A stretch of 64,000 nucleotides of DNA. Source: Desmodesmus armatus (taxonomy: Eukaryota > Chlorophyta > Chlorophyceae > Sphaeropleales > Scenedesmaceae). The stretch lies in the NCBI GenBank assembly GCA_007449985.2, contig VIIQ02000066.1, positions 124,001-188,000 of the forward strand, read 5' to 3'. Numbering within the stretch: position 1 is the first letter of the stretch; every line of letters starts with the position of its first letter. Below, piece by piece: positions 40,561 through 53,223 of the stretch. The notes beneath the pieces are model-generated. The model did no database searches and was not told where the DNA came from. It worked only from the letters and a program-made list of their open reading frames with translations. The translations under genes and the position numbers were made by a program.

Positions 40561-43500
40561 TTGGGAGTCCACAGCATCAACGGGGCCCTACGCAAACAAG
40601 TGACACAGCATGCAGCAAGCAGCTACGCTGCACTTAGGCTCAGGGATGGACACCGCCAGTTGCAGTGCCATCCGGGATGGACTAGGAATGTGCTGGGGCT
40701 GTCTTGGAGCATGGTCGCACCAAGAGAGCTATAGGCCAAGCATCTGGCACCAGCCCCGTTGGTATCTAGCCGTGCTGCCCGTTTTCTAGGCAGCAGTGGC
40801 AACGCAGCCTGTGGCTTTGATAGGGTTGACAGCATCCCTAGACAGCTGCTTGTGCCTTGGGGCCCACTTATGGCCACACAGCCAGGCTTGGCATGTGTCA
40901 TCGCGTGGCAGTGGTTGGGGCCACTTGGTACCCCCAAGTGTGTGCTTGGCTGCACAGGTGCACCCCTGTTCCCCACCTATGCATGTGACTGGGACACTCC
41001 AGGCACCGGTCCGCTTGCCCAGTCACACAGCCAGAGGCAGCGCTGCTTCAAATGTTGGGGCGCATTGCTTGAGGTGTGACATGTATGGTCGTCAGCAACT
41101 TTGCTGCAGGGGCTGGGCACCGCAGCCCTGTTTGGCAAGTAGTTGTGCAAGCTTCACGGTTTGCGGGCTCTTTCACTCATGTGCAATTTCCTCCCTGGTG
41201 CCACCATTGGATGGTCGTTACCATGGTTTGACGGGGGTTGTCATCTGACCAGCATAGTTTTGTTCCCTGTCAGATTGATGGCCATGTTCCAAGTGAGTGG
41301 GGCTTGTCATCTCATGGGCGTTGAGCTTCTTGCTAGGATGATGCTTATGGCCAATGTCATGGTGGTGTCACTACAGCGTTGTGGCACATTACTTGTGTCA
41401 CCTGGTCAGTTGTTGCACCTGCTCAGTGGCACTTAAGTTGTGTGCCACTGAGTAGGGTGGGTGGTTTTGTCAACACAGGGACTGCAACCAGCCGAAGCAG
41501 CTCGTAATGAGCACAGCAAGGTTGTTAGGAATGTTAGTGTCAGCAGCAGAGTACAAGTCAAAACACATGCGAACCATCTAGACTCCTGTGATGCATCTGC
41601 CCCAGCACATCACCAGCTGTCTCGATGACTGGTGTGAGAGGGTGTGCTGTTTGTGACTTACACTACTGTGGGCATGGTTACAGCAGGTCACCTGAAGCCC
41701 AACACTGATCTCAAGGGAATTGACTGCTGACGAAACCTGGGTGACTGGCAGGCTCAGCCAGGCTTGGCTGTGTAGACTGATTGAGGGGCGCAAAGCACGA
41801 CACGCCCAAGCGGACAGGACTGTACATGTCTCAAGCAGCACCCAAACTGGAAGCTAGTAGCAGTTTCCCAACCCATTTCATGAGGCTGCACCCTGATCAC
41901 CCAAATGCATGCATCCAACTCCGCTGGCGTACTTGTATGCATGGGCTTGTCTGCATGTTCACACATGCATACGACTATGACAGCATATGCATGCGCCCAC
42001 ATGCAGCTGCATGTTGTCTGCGCAGACCACCAAGCAAGGTACGGCTGTCAGTTGCCGGCGCTGTGTCACTAAGTGCCTCTGGCAGTGTCCGGCAGCCTGC
42101 GTCAGGTTTTTTTGCCTGCAAACACTGTAGCTGTGTGTGCTCACACACAGCCACACTGTATGCAAGCAGCCCTGGCGCAGTGCAATTGGCATCTCAGGCC
42201 CTCAGTAGCACTTGCGTGCATACCTTTCATTCCAGCAGACATGGCAGAGGCCCTGGGGTGAACTCTGAAGCAGTTGCTTGCTGGCACACCCCATTTCAAC
42301 TGCTTCGCTTCAGATGTCATGGGCACTGTGACAGTCTCTTGTATGACAGTGGGATCTCATGTGAGACAGTGCCCGCAACCGGGGAGCGCGCATAACCTGC
42401 TCATGTTGGAAAGCAGGTAATGCGCGCTTGCAGGACCTTCAGTTGAATTTTTGACACCAGCTAATCGACAGAGCTGCATGCGACTACTACAGACCTGCCA
42501 GAAGCAGAGTGAGAAGCTTTGAAGCATCTTGCAGACACCCTGAACCAAAAGTCATGAGACTGCTGCCACGCCTGAGGATCAAGGGTTCTTGATCAAAGTT
42601 CCATGGGCCAGTTACACATAAGAAGATCATGCAGAAGATGAGTGGCCTCCAGACAAGCCAACTGCTGGAGTAAGGGAAGGGCACATACTTGAGACACATC
42701 ACCAGCAAGACCCCACTCATATCAATGCTTGGGTACCAATCACGGTGCCGCTGCACCGATGGAGCACACTGCACACAACTGCACACTGAAGAGAGGCAAA
42801 CCGGAGGGATGCCACGGCTATACAGTATCCCAACCCACAACCTATGCAGCCTACACGCGACATCAGTGTGTAGCATGGATCAGGCTGGCTGTTCAACAGC
42901 CAACAGCCTCTTCAGTGGAAAAACTCTGTGAAGGGGTGGATGGGGCTTTTGAAGCCATGGCACACACAACAAAGCATATGCACCAGCACAACAGCAACAT
43001 GGCAGCCTCTCCCGGAATATGAATTGCAATGGGGAGCTGCCAGGATGTGAAAGGCCAGGAGCAATTTCACAACCCAAGTGCTCTGGACATCAAACCAGAA
43101 TGATGCCACCAGGCACAAGGGTCCCACCACCAAGGAGCAAGGCATACAGCAGCAGTAGGCTTGGCACACACCAAAGGTGCTTGCTGCTGAGTGTGCTGCA
43201 AGGGAATGCTAGCAAACAGGTGGGGCGCTGACGTATGAATTAGACACTAGATGAAAACTATGAAGCGGGAGGAAAGACAGGGGATCCCGACCTTCTGCCG
43301 TGGTGTTGGTAGGGAGTCCTCCGAGCGAAGCAAAGGCAGCCACTCAGAGAAATCACAAATGTTCCAAGAAAGGAATGAATGAACAGCAACCAGGAGAGGT
43401 GCAACCATCACAAAGCACAGCACCTGCTGTTCCAGAAACACATCCAGGACACCCAAGATAGGATTCCTGGCAAAGCAAGCCTGCACAACCAACATCACAA

Positions 43501-43618
43501 GCAATGGACTGCTGCATCTTCAAGTGAGACGAGCTACTCCTCCAAAGGAGAACTGCCTGCCCACTGAAGCAATGCATACAGACCCTAACCGTAGACATGT
43601 TACGCATCAGACAGCTGC
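40561..43618. other. 3-kb gene-poor stretch, possible decayed element
   Basis: No splice-supported gene was found. Between about 42,490 and 43,600, base composition shifts to A-rich on the plus strand, and conceptual translation gives long but stop-interrupted frames on both strands. That would fit a degraded transposable element, but no family motif was identified. ATGCATGCA-type motifs are frequent at 41900-42260. Confidence 0.3.
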
Positions 43619-46600
43619 TTAAATGAGCCTGCCCGACAGGTCGTTCAGCATGCTGATGTCAGCGCGGATGAATGTGCGCCTGAACTCGCCGAGATCCGTC
43701 CTGCCGTAGAACAGCCTGCAGGTCTTGGGGCGGTTGGCAACAGTAGTTGTAATCCTGATGATGAACCCAGTGCAACTGCAGCAACAGGAAACAACAAACA
43801 GCACATTGTAAGAGTCGCCAATTTGTTTGTGTGCACGGGTCTCTACGTGCCATCACATTTGCGTGCTGGTTACTGTGCCAACGTTTGAATTGCCATGCGA
43901 TGCAAGAAGACAGCAGTGGAGCTTATGCACAGGCAATATTGCAAGCAGCCAAGCATAACAGGTGACACTTACGCATGGTCGTCATCGCAGGCGTTCAGGC
44001 ACTGTTGCCAGTCGGTGAACTGGTCAGCGCCAGCAGGTGCAACCTGGCCGACACGCACGCCATCCTCAGCCACCCAGTCACCGATCTCGAGGCCATGCTC
44101 GTCCTGCGGCACGAGGAAACAACATGAACAGTAAGGTGAGGAAGAGGAACATGAAAGACAAGACTTGATGATAGGTGCACACCCCATCACCCCATTGCCT
44201 GGTTGTGCAGTGTCACTTCTGGTCAAGTTAGTTATGTGGTAGGAAAAGGGAGGCTGCGCATCACAACCACGATGGCTTCACTGCTACATGCCATCAGCCT
44301 CACCTGGTACATGGTGTAGCGACCGCTGGCAAGTGCCTTGGCATTAGTGTTCTCAGCGTTCTTGGGAGGAGTTGTCTCTCCGGTTTCGGCGTTGAAAGAC
44401 CAAGCGTTGGTGGCAACATCACCTGAAGGTGCTGCCTTGAAACCAACGACAGGGGCACTGCAAACAAGTGAAACACATCAAGACAGGGTTGTGTTCAGAA
44501 AGAGTGATGATCTTGGATCTGATGCATCCTAGGTGACATGTACACGGAACCAGGACTGCACGACATGAAAATTACTCCCAGTGCCAGAGAGGCAAGAAAA
44601 GACGACGATGTGTCGAAACAGTTTGCGCAGACTTACCCAACCAGAATTTGCTTAGTAGTATAGCGGATCTTGCAATTGTCGGAGACGATCTTGTAGTCGT
44701 ACTGCAGGAGAGGACAGGGCACATGGACAGTGGTCGGAATTGGTCTTGCTGTGTTTTTTAGCACAGGCGTCAGAATGTGAAAAATTGGTACTATTTAAGC
44801 AGGTTGATGCAAGCTGGTGCAAGCTAGTGGCTAGGCTTGGACAAGTCCTCATCCGTACCCTGTCACTTCTCACAGCACACCAGACACTTACTGTGATCCA
44901 CTGGCAGAAGGTGTTTGCCGCATTTGGGACTGCTGGCACAACAGTAGTTGCAGTCACTTGCCAGAGGTCGCACTTGCTGACACAATCAGCAAAGTTGGTG
45001 GCGGTCACAGTGATCATGGACCTGTTTGTGTCTGGCATGTACCTGAAATCAGCAGGGCAGGTTCACAGGTGAGAACTGGCCTCTGATAGACAAATTGAAC
45101 CGCAGGTCTGTCGGGTGGTAATGTGACTGTACACTGTACGATACAGCATGCCGTTGAGGTGATGCTCCCTGCATGCATGCCATAGAATTTTGGTGTTGAT
45201 TCGCTTACCATGCGCCGTCAAAGGTCTGGCTGTATTTGGCAAGGCAGTCGGTGGATGCGTTGGCCATGACGGGGGAGATAGATGCCACGGGGTAGAAGTC
45301 GTTGGTGAACTGCCAAGAGAATGAGTAGCCAGTCTGCTGGGTTGTGCAGGCAACGCACTCCCTGTTCTCAGAATCTGTGGGTGAGCGACCGGCAGGGCCA
45401 TACTGCAAAACAGAACACACGGCCACATCAGCAGGGATCAGGTACTGTTCCAACGTGTACATGATGATGCACACACCCAGGGCACACACATTTAGTATGT
45501 TTCCATATCATGAAACACAAAAGCACTGCACTGCATCTTTTGAAAGTTTTTTTTTGAAAGTTGACTATTCAGGAGTGCTGGACCAGCAGCTGAAGGACTC
45601 ACAGTTCCGGCGGCAGCAGCGCCGACATCACCACCGCAGGTCTGGTTGCAGGCAATTCCACCGAAGCCAACTTCGCACAGGTTGCACTGCTCCTCCTTGT
45701 TGGATCCTGTGCCCTGGGTGGTGGTGCCGGTAGGGCAGTTGATGCAGGGAGCAGTCCTGCTTGTCTGATGTGTCTGGTTGTTGTAGGTACCGATGGGGCA
45801 CTCCCTGATTGCACCGCTGGAGAAACCGAAGCCCTCGTTCATGCCACAGTCACCCTCCTTGGTGCCAGCACCGACAGCAGGAGTGGTGAGGCCGTACTCG
45901 CAGGCTGTGCAGTCATTGTAGTTGTTTGCGGTGTTCCAGTAGCCCTTCTCGCACTGCTGGGCGACACGGCCATTGTAGCCATAGCCAGCCTGGGTGACGC
46001 AGGCCTTCACGTCCGTGAAACCGAAGGTGGCGTACTCAGCAGTGGTGGAGTTGTCCCAGTAGAGGGCAGAGTTGCTGTAGGTTGAGTTGTTGATGGCAAC
46101 CATGTTGGCAGGGCAGTCCTGCAGGCACAACAGACAGTACACACATCATCTCAGTTGTTGAATCAACACGCCACATTGCCCATGTCAGCCAAGCCGCTGG
46201 TGAGAATCGCTGTAAACTTGGACAGCGTGCACCACAGATCACAAGCCAGGAGAAAGACGAGCTTTGTGAGTATTGTAGCAGACAGCACAACTCACCCTGC
46301 AAGGAGCGGGGGTCAGGCCGTAGGTGATCTTAGACACGCCGTAGGTGTTCAGGTCACAGTTCCTTGCACGCCATGTGCCGGTGGTGGAGGTGTAGTACAG
46401 ACCCTGGCCGGGCTGGATGACTGCATGCAGCAACACAACAGGAGGCAACACTCAGGACAGAGCTAATAGGCAAGACACAGACCTGTGGCTGTTCACCAAC
46501 AGCAAGGGCTGCAAGAGTCACATGGACAGTACAGCACCACAGTACAGCAAAACAAGCAGGTGAACCAGCCAGCGAGACAATACATAGCCAACTGTGCTAC

Positions 46601-49380
46601 TTACAGCAGTCATCGGCAGAGGTGGTGACAGGCTCGAACCAGTAGACAAGACCCAGGCCGGTGTCGTTGTAGACCTTGATCTGGTCGGTGGTGGAGGCCT
46701 GGACACCAACACCACAGCTGATGCAGGAGCTGGATGTGGCATCGGAAGCAGGCTTCCAGTCGGCACGGTAGCTACCGGATGGGCACTTGGCGGTCACGGT
46801 GCCGTTGTAGAAGTAGCCAGGGGGCACCACTGCAGAACAGGACAACAGCAGTACACAGAGTGATGAGCTTGTGATGCCATGCATGAGTGAAACATAAACT
46901 GCAGAGAAGCGGCTGGCTGACAAAAACGCAGTCTCAGACCAATAAAGCTTACAGCGCAGCAAGCAGCCTGCAACATGCTAAGTCGAACATGAGGAGGTGA
47001 GGAAACTTACGGCACTGCTCAGCGCTGCTGGAGCCGACTTCGATGGTCCAGCCAGTCTCGCAACGGATGATCTTGTCGGGATCAACCTCATCCTGCAGCA
47101 GGCGCCTGTTGCCGCCAACAGGGTCTGGGGTGTAGGAGGAGTTGGTGGATCCACCGGGGCAGTAGTAGCCCTGGGGGCAGATGACGGTCTGGGTGACAAC
47201 GGGGCCATCCATGGACTGGGCAAAGTATCCGGGCATCAGGACTGCAGCAGGACAAGACAGCAGAAGCACCTTTAGAAGCAGGTAGTGGTACAGGTACAGA
47301 ACACTTCAAGCTGACGATGCTGGGCGGACCTAGCCGCCCGTCAGAAGGTTATCAGCTTGCTTTGCTGTTTGCCATGCATAGCACTAACACCCTTGACCCT
47401 AAATCTCCAACACAGCATGGATGATCTCAAGGGTTCCAACACAGCATGAATGATGTGAAGGGCAGGTTTGGCCAAGACACTCACTGGAGCAGCTGTTGCG
47501 GTGGACTGCGCCCTCAGTGGGTGTGGTCACACCAAAGGCACACTTGGTACAGTTGGCAGCTGTGCCGAGGCCTTCCTTGTACTCTCCCATGGGGCAAGGG
47601 GCAACCTGGCCAGGCGCCTTCAGGTAGTAGCCGGCAGGGACCACTGCAAAGACACACAAATGGCAACTGTAAGCCAGGAGGGCATCAACAGCTGACACAC
47701 TGAGAAACAGAGGTGGTTGCTGACTGAGCAGCGGAAGAATCATTGGCTTGCATGCTGACGCTGCGCATGCTGCATCCTGATGTTAACCAGAAGACAAGAT
47801 GCTGCTTGATTAGAAGCACAGAGAGAAGCACAAGTCACTTACAGCACTGGACGGGGCTGACAGCGCCAACTACGCCGTTGGTGGTGAAGCCAGTAGGGCA
47901 GGGCACGCAGGCGCGCTGCTTCTTCAGACCAGGGCTGTATGTGTTCACACCGCACTGGACGGCACCGACGGTCTGGCCATCAGTGCTGATGGTGTAGTAG
48001 TGACCTGGCAGCTGGACTGTAAAGCAGAAGGACAGACAGCAGCAAGGAACCAGTCAGGGGTGCTGCACACATGCTGGTGATTGCTTAGTCATGCGATCAT
48101 GAGGCTCCAAGTGCTGCTGCTGCCAGAGAGCTGATCCTACGGGGTTGCTGCTGTTAATGAGCTAACTGGACACTGGGGCCTGCTTGAAACCATCTGCAAC
48201 CAAGGCATCAGGTGCTTACCGCAAGCCCTGCGGGACACGGACCGCTTTCCAACTGTGGTCATGTTGGATGGGCACTGGGTGCGGTTGGGGGAGCCAACAG
48301 TGGAGAAGTCTCCTCCCTCGCAGAAAAAGCCCTTGGGGCTGCAGGTAAGAAAACATAAGAGCAGTGTTCAGAGGCAGTCATCATGGCGCAGCTGGGTGTG
48401 TCACACAGTTCTACTGTGCTGCTGCTGCAGTGCTGCTGCTGCTGTGCTGCTTCTGCTGTGCGCTGCTGCAGCGCATCAGCTGTGTGTGGGTTCCAGAGAG
48501 CTCCCCAAAAGCAGTAGGTGTGAAGAATGGGCTGCTCACCAGTCAGTGCAACCAAAGTTTTCGGTGGAATACTTTCCAGCGGGGCAGCTGCAGTTACCGT
48601 TGACCTGCAACAGCACAAATCAAGCCATGCATATGTGAGACACCGCCAGCTCACACCGATCAAAGACCACAGAAGAACAGACTCTGAACCCAAAGGGTGC
48701 CTGCTGCGCCATGCACCCAGGCACAACAGCTGTGACAGCAGCAGTTGCAGCTTGCAGCAAGGGACTGAGCGCTGTGCATTCACGTGCTTTGTGTGACTTC
48801 TGCTGTGTTACATCTGCGTGCTGCAGCAGCCATGGCCTGCGGGAGCTGCATCGCTCGCGCACCTTGTTCACGAGCAGTGTGCCCAGACAGTCCTGGCACC
48901 TGAGACCTGCCATGGTAGCATCCTGAATGCACCCGCCGTTAACCCTATCGCAACCAGCAGGGCAGAATGCGCTGGCTGAACCGGAGGGCAGCTGTGTAAG
49001 GGAGCGACCGTTCACACCTGCGTGAGGAGATGGCAGAGGGGAAGAGTTCGTCTGTGCTCGAGCAAGAGAAACACGATCAATAAGCGCTGGGACATCTCTC
49101 TTATACATGGGGCTGTATCTGAAGGTGAATGCTTGCCGGCGTCATGAAGGCAGAACACGGCCTGTTCACAGTGCACTGAAGACAAGCCAAGGATACGAGA
49201 CAGCAGACTGCCGCTGACTGCAGCAAAAGCGTATGCACGCTGTACAACTGGTGCGACCAACTGGCTCCATTCCTCCAAGAGCGCCTGGGGATGCTGCTCA
49301 CCATCCTCTGAAGGCGCCCACCGGGCGCTCACAAGCGCCGCTGCTGACAGCGCCAGCAGAAGGAATAAACACGACTTCAT
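43619..49380 (-). CDS. Secreted cysteine-rich multidomain protein, paralogue A
   Basis: Sixteen exons give about 934 residues. They start, 5' to 3', at 49380, 49017, 48604, 48338, 48016, 47643, 47241, 46829, 46420, 46118, 45402, 45042, 44701, 44457, 44103 and 43775; the first donor (near 49197) is uncertain. A signal peptide (MKSCLFLLLALSAAALVSA) is followed by CPAGC with CIQDAT and GLRCQDCLGTLLV. After it come repeated ephrin-receptor-like (GCC2/GCC3-type) units: PGxY openings, CPxGxYxxG and CxxCxxGxTT endings with spaced Cys pairs. The C-terminal module (PKTCRL and FIRAD) resembles a PAN/apple domain. Many NxS/T sites are present. An extracellular adhesion, recognition or wall role is inferred; no transmembrane segment was seen. 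Gene order and phases match paralogues B and C. Confidence 0.85.
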
Positions 49381-52300
49381 TGCGTGTGCTGAAGCACTAC
49401 CTATCAAGCTAAGATGATGAGTTACTGCGCAGGGGAGAGGGGGAAATCAAGCAATGCGCCTCTCTCAATGTCTCGAATTGATTGTGTAGACTGTGATATG
49501 CCACGAGCAGGCCGGAGCTGATGGTTGGATGGTTGTGTGAGGGGATGATATGGTGTGCATTGTCTTGTCTCTCAATTGTTCACTGAGAACATCACTACCG
49601 AGCGAAGTTCCCACTGAGAACCCGGAAATTTTCCTCACAAGCCTGACACAGACACTCCGCAGTAGCAGTCGCATTAGCTCTGCAAACAGCCAAAGAACTT
49701 TGGGGCTTGTCCCCGCGCTCAGCAACATCTCGTATGGATCCATGTTGTTCCTGGGAAGTATTATCTTCCGTCGGACGGTATGAAAATCAGCCTGTGTTTG
49801 GCCCTTGAACCAATTAATTGCAAACTTGGACTACAGACAAACTGTGTCCTGCCCTTGCCTACTGTGCTGAACTTGCTCCACGTCCAAGGTTATGAAGGCA
49901 GGGGAAAACATCCTGGCTGTCACCTGCCACAACTGTAACTCCACAGCAATGCACAATTCAACACAAGTCATCAATGCTAACAAAATTCACCATGCATCCA
50001 CACCACAGCCGCAATCATGCGTAGGGACTCGCCTACACACTATCGCAACAAAAGGGCAAGGTTCACTTCACCCTCTAAAACCTCACCCAACGGCATGCCT
50101 GTGATATGTGGGGGACACAATAGTCCATACAACAGTTTACGGTGCAAGACGCAGGGGCCGTAGCTTCTGCTTTAGCCCGTCTATGCCAAACAGTGTGTGT
50201 AAAGACGAGCTGCCATCACTGCCCTTAGCCTAACCCCCACACAGTGCCATGGGGAGGGGCTTCCAAGCAAGCAGGGGCACAGAGGGGAGGCCATCACGAG
50301 TTCTTGGGAGACAGTGTCCTTTTCAAGACTTGTAGGAAACACTTGGCCTGTGTCCGGCCTCACAGAACAGATTTGAGACGACATGAAGAGGTTACTCTGC
50401 TTCCTCGCCCATTAATGCTGAACCACCTGCAAGCATCTGCGGTACTACAGTCAGCACAAGGAGCACGGCCAAGACAGGCCACCCCTGGTCTGCACAGCTC
50501 AGCCGTCCCCTGGAGCTTTCATGTTGAGCGCACTCCGTCTCGCACGGACAGACCTCTAGTAGCACTTGGAATGGCACACACTCACCAGCCTGCAAAAGTC
50601 TTACCACACAGTGTAACAAGGCTTGACACAGGGTGGGCACAGAGCGCCGAACCGTCAGGGCCTGAGCGGGAATCGGGGCTCATTTGCAGCAGCAGGCGCG
50701 TAACATACGTGTTGAGTAGCAGAATGAAGTTTCTTGGATAACAGAAGTGATGAAGTCAGGGAGGAAATGCTGGCAATTCAGAGGGCTGATGGATACGGCC
50801 CGACCGTGTCAGGGACCCCCACTCCCCCTGGTGCATGTGTGATACCATGGCCTTTGCGTGCCAACCGTTCCCGGCTTAACGCTGTTTGGCACTTGTTTTG
50901 GTTGACATGCCGCAGCCATGAAAGGGACAGCGACGGCTCGCGCTAGTGTCTCAGGTTCTGCCTGCAATATGTGGCTTGTTCCAACGCAAGGTGCCTCATA
51001 GCACGACGCGCATTGGCAGCTCCGCCATGACACACCGCCGGCTCTCCCGGACACCTCAGCCCCGCTCTACTGCGTCAAGCTCAGCTCAGCTCGGATCAGC
51101 CCCGCTCCACCCCGTTCAGCTCAGCCCCACTCAACCCCGCTGGGTGGCACGGGGCAGGTGTTGCGCAAAGGCTTCAAGCTGTGCTATAGCATTGTGTCTC
51201 GCTGGCAGCAGCACAGTTTGCGGCAGCAGCCTCACGGCGTAGTACGCTTATAAGCGTCCTAATTAGGACGAGGGTGCCATCGCCCTGCATTGCCCTGCTG
51301 GCCGCATATTGACCAGGCTGGCGGTGCCATCCTGCACACGAAGTGCCACTCGATTCCCAGGTTGTGCAGCCGCCAGCTGCGTTGCTGGTGCCCTCAGGGT
51401 TGAATGGACGCCAGCAGAGTTGGTGTCTTGGCGGAAGACCAGACCAGGCACGGTCACCCGTGCCGGGCAGATGACAATGCACTGGGTTTCACCAGTTGAG
51501 GTGAGTGGGAATGGATGGGTCTATACTGAGCATTTGTTCATTGGTACAGATGCCGCTGTCACAGTTGAGCAGACTGGGAGAGTGGTGCTGACTTTGAGTG
51601 GCCAGCAGGAGGTGTGATGACACACCCCTGCGCAGAAAATGCGCATGCAACGGTTGCGCACGAGGAGAAGCAGCGGCCGACAATGCAGCTGCTGCCGCAG
51701 ACGCCTTGCCGATGCACTACGTGCGGCGTCCAGTCCGAAGGATTCCTGCACTGTGCTGGTGTGGTGTGGCCAGCCGACCACATGCTGCTGTAGAGCTGCA
51801 TGCATTGCGCGGCAGGCAACCCAAGCCATTGACTGCTTGCAAGCGAGCCGCCCACTTGGCGCAAGAATCTGAGGACCCGGTTCACCGTGCAGCTGAAGCT
51901 GCCTCTGCATGTTGTCATCATGACACATCATCACACAAAGGGTCAGCCAAGACACCTTGCCCGGCAAGGATTGGGCCAATCCTTGTTAACAACACAACAG
52001 CCCTTTGCTGGCTGCACTACAACCACTGGGAATCATCTGTTTGCAGTCGCTCCTTGGCAGCAAGAGTGTGTATACTGTTGGTGGTGTAGTGTCGCCCTGC
52101 ATTGATTCTAGTGCCGCGCACTGCAAGAGGTTGCGGCTGTGTTCTTGGTGACTTAGCAAGTTGCTCTGGCGTGGACATTGCTGCTGCGCTTGCACTGTGC
52201 TTGCGCAAGTTTGACAGCTGCATCCTCCGGATTTGGGTTTGTTGTGAGCAGCTGCGACTTTGCTAACTTGTGCCAGTGACAGGAGCTGCGCTTCCACGCA

Positions 52301-53223
52301 ATTGGCCCAATATCATAGTGAAGGGTGCTATGGTTGCATGCAAACAGCCAAACCTGGTATTGTTGGCGGGATGCTGCTTGGCAACTCGCTGGGTGGGCTT
52401 CGGCATTTGGGCTGCATTGTCTTAGGTCACCACTTGTCAGCACAAAGCATGCTTCAGGCACACCAGGTCATCAAGTGCGTGCATTGTTACATATCACACC
52501 AGCGTGTATAGCACATCCAAATACAGCAGCAAGTGAGCTGCCAGCAAGTTCACTTCACAAGGGATAGATGCATAATCACATCGCCGACACGATAGTGGAG
52601 TGAACAAATCAAAGCGCCCCACAACAGCCGGGTGGCAGACAAGGGCATCTCTCTGGGAGCAACACGTCACTCCTATTCTGCTGCCAATACAACCGCCATA
52701 TGTCCAAAGAAAGCAGCACGCCCCCGTGCCAATCTCCCACAAATGCTTCTGTGCCTCCTGCTGCTCACAGCTGCCAGTGACTGCAAACAACCCACGTGCT
52801 TGTGACTTTGCTTGCACTGCTTGCAAGATAGTGCAGGCTCAATCTCACAGTGAAAGCCAGCAGGTCAACGCTTCTGGTAGAAGCTGGATCAACATGATGC
52901 GCACAGGGCAAGGTGCCTCAAAAACGGCATGAAGCGGATGTGCAAGCGGTGCAGCGATATCCCTGCACCCTTGTCAGTAAGGTAAAGGAATGATATGGCT
53001 AAAATGCTGACATGATGGCAAGGCCAGGATGACTGACCTGGGTTGGACCCGATGCGCACAGCAGCACACATCAGGTCAACTTCACACAGGAAAACATGAA
53101 ATTGCAGGTGTCACAGTGAACCCACACCGGTTGTCTGCAACCGCTACACACGTCAGTTTGGTCGACCAACAAAGGTCCCTACCGCTACCACCAGGATCAC
53201 CACTGCGCAGCTGTTCACAGGCG
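49381..53223. other. 3.8-kb intergenic between paralogues A and B
   Basis: This holds the presumed promoter of paralogue A and the 3' flank of B. A 92-codon ATG-led minus frame (49743-49465) has no recognisable domain. A degenerate CAGCCCCGCT-like tract spans 51055-51150, and two palindromes lie at 51244-51270. No convincing gene was found. Confidence 0.45.
51244..51270. repeat. Two abutting perfect palindromes
   Basis: ACGCTTATAAGCGT (51244-51257) overlaps CGTCCTAATTAGGACG (51255-51270). Both are exact self-complements, suggesting paired binding sites for a dimeric factor or chance symmetry. Confidence 0.8.

Noticed and set aside
42487..43504. piggyBac-like or other transposase identity for the decayed region
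   Set aside because: No diagnostic catalytic or zinc-finger motif could be read in any frame, so only a generic possible element is noted.
51309..51617. Plus-strand frame ending in a Val/Thr-rich beta-like segment
   Set aside because: No splice-supported neighbours, no ATG-led exon, no recognisable family; left as intergenic.
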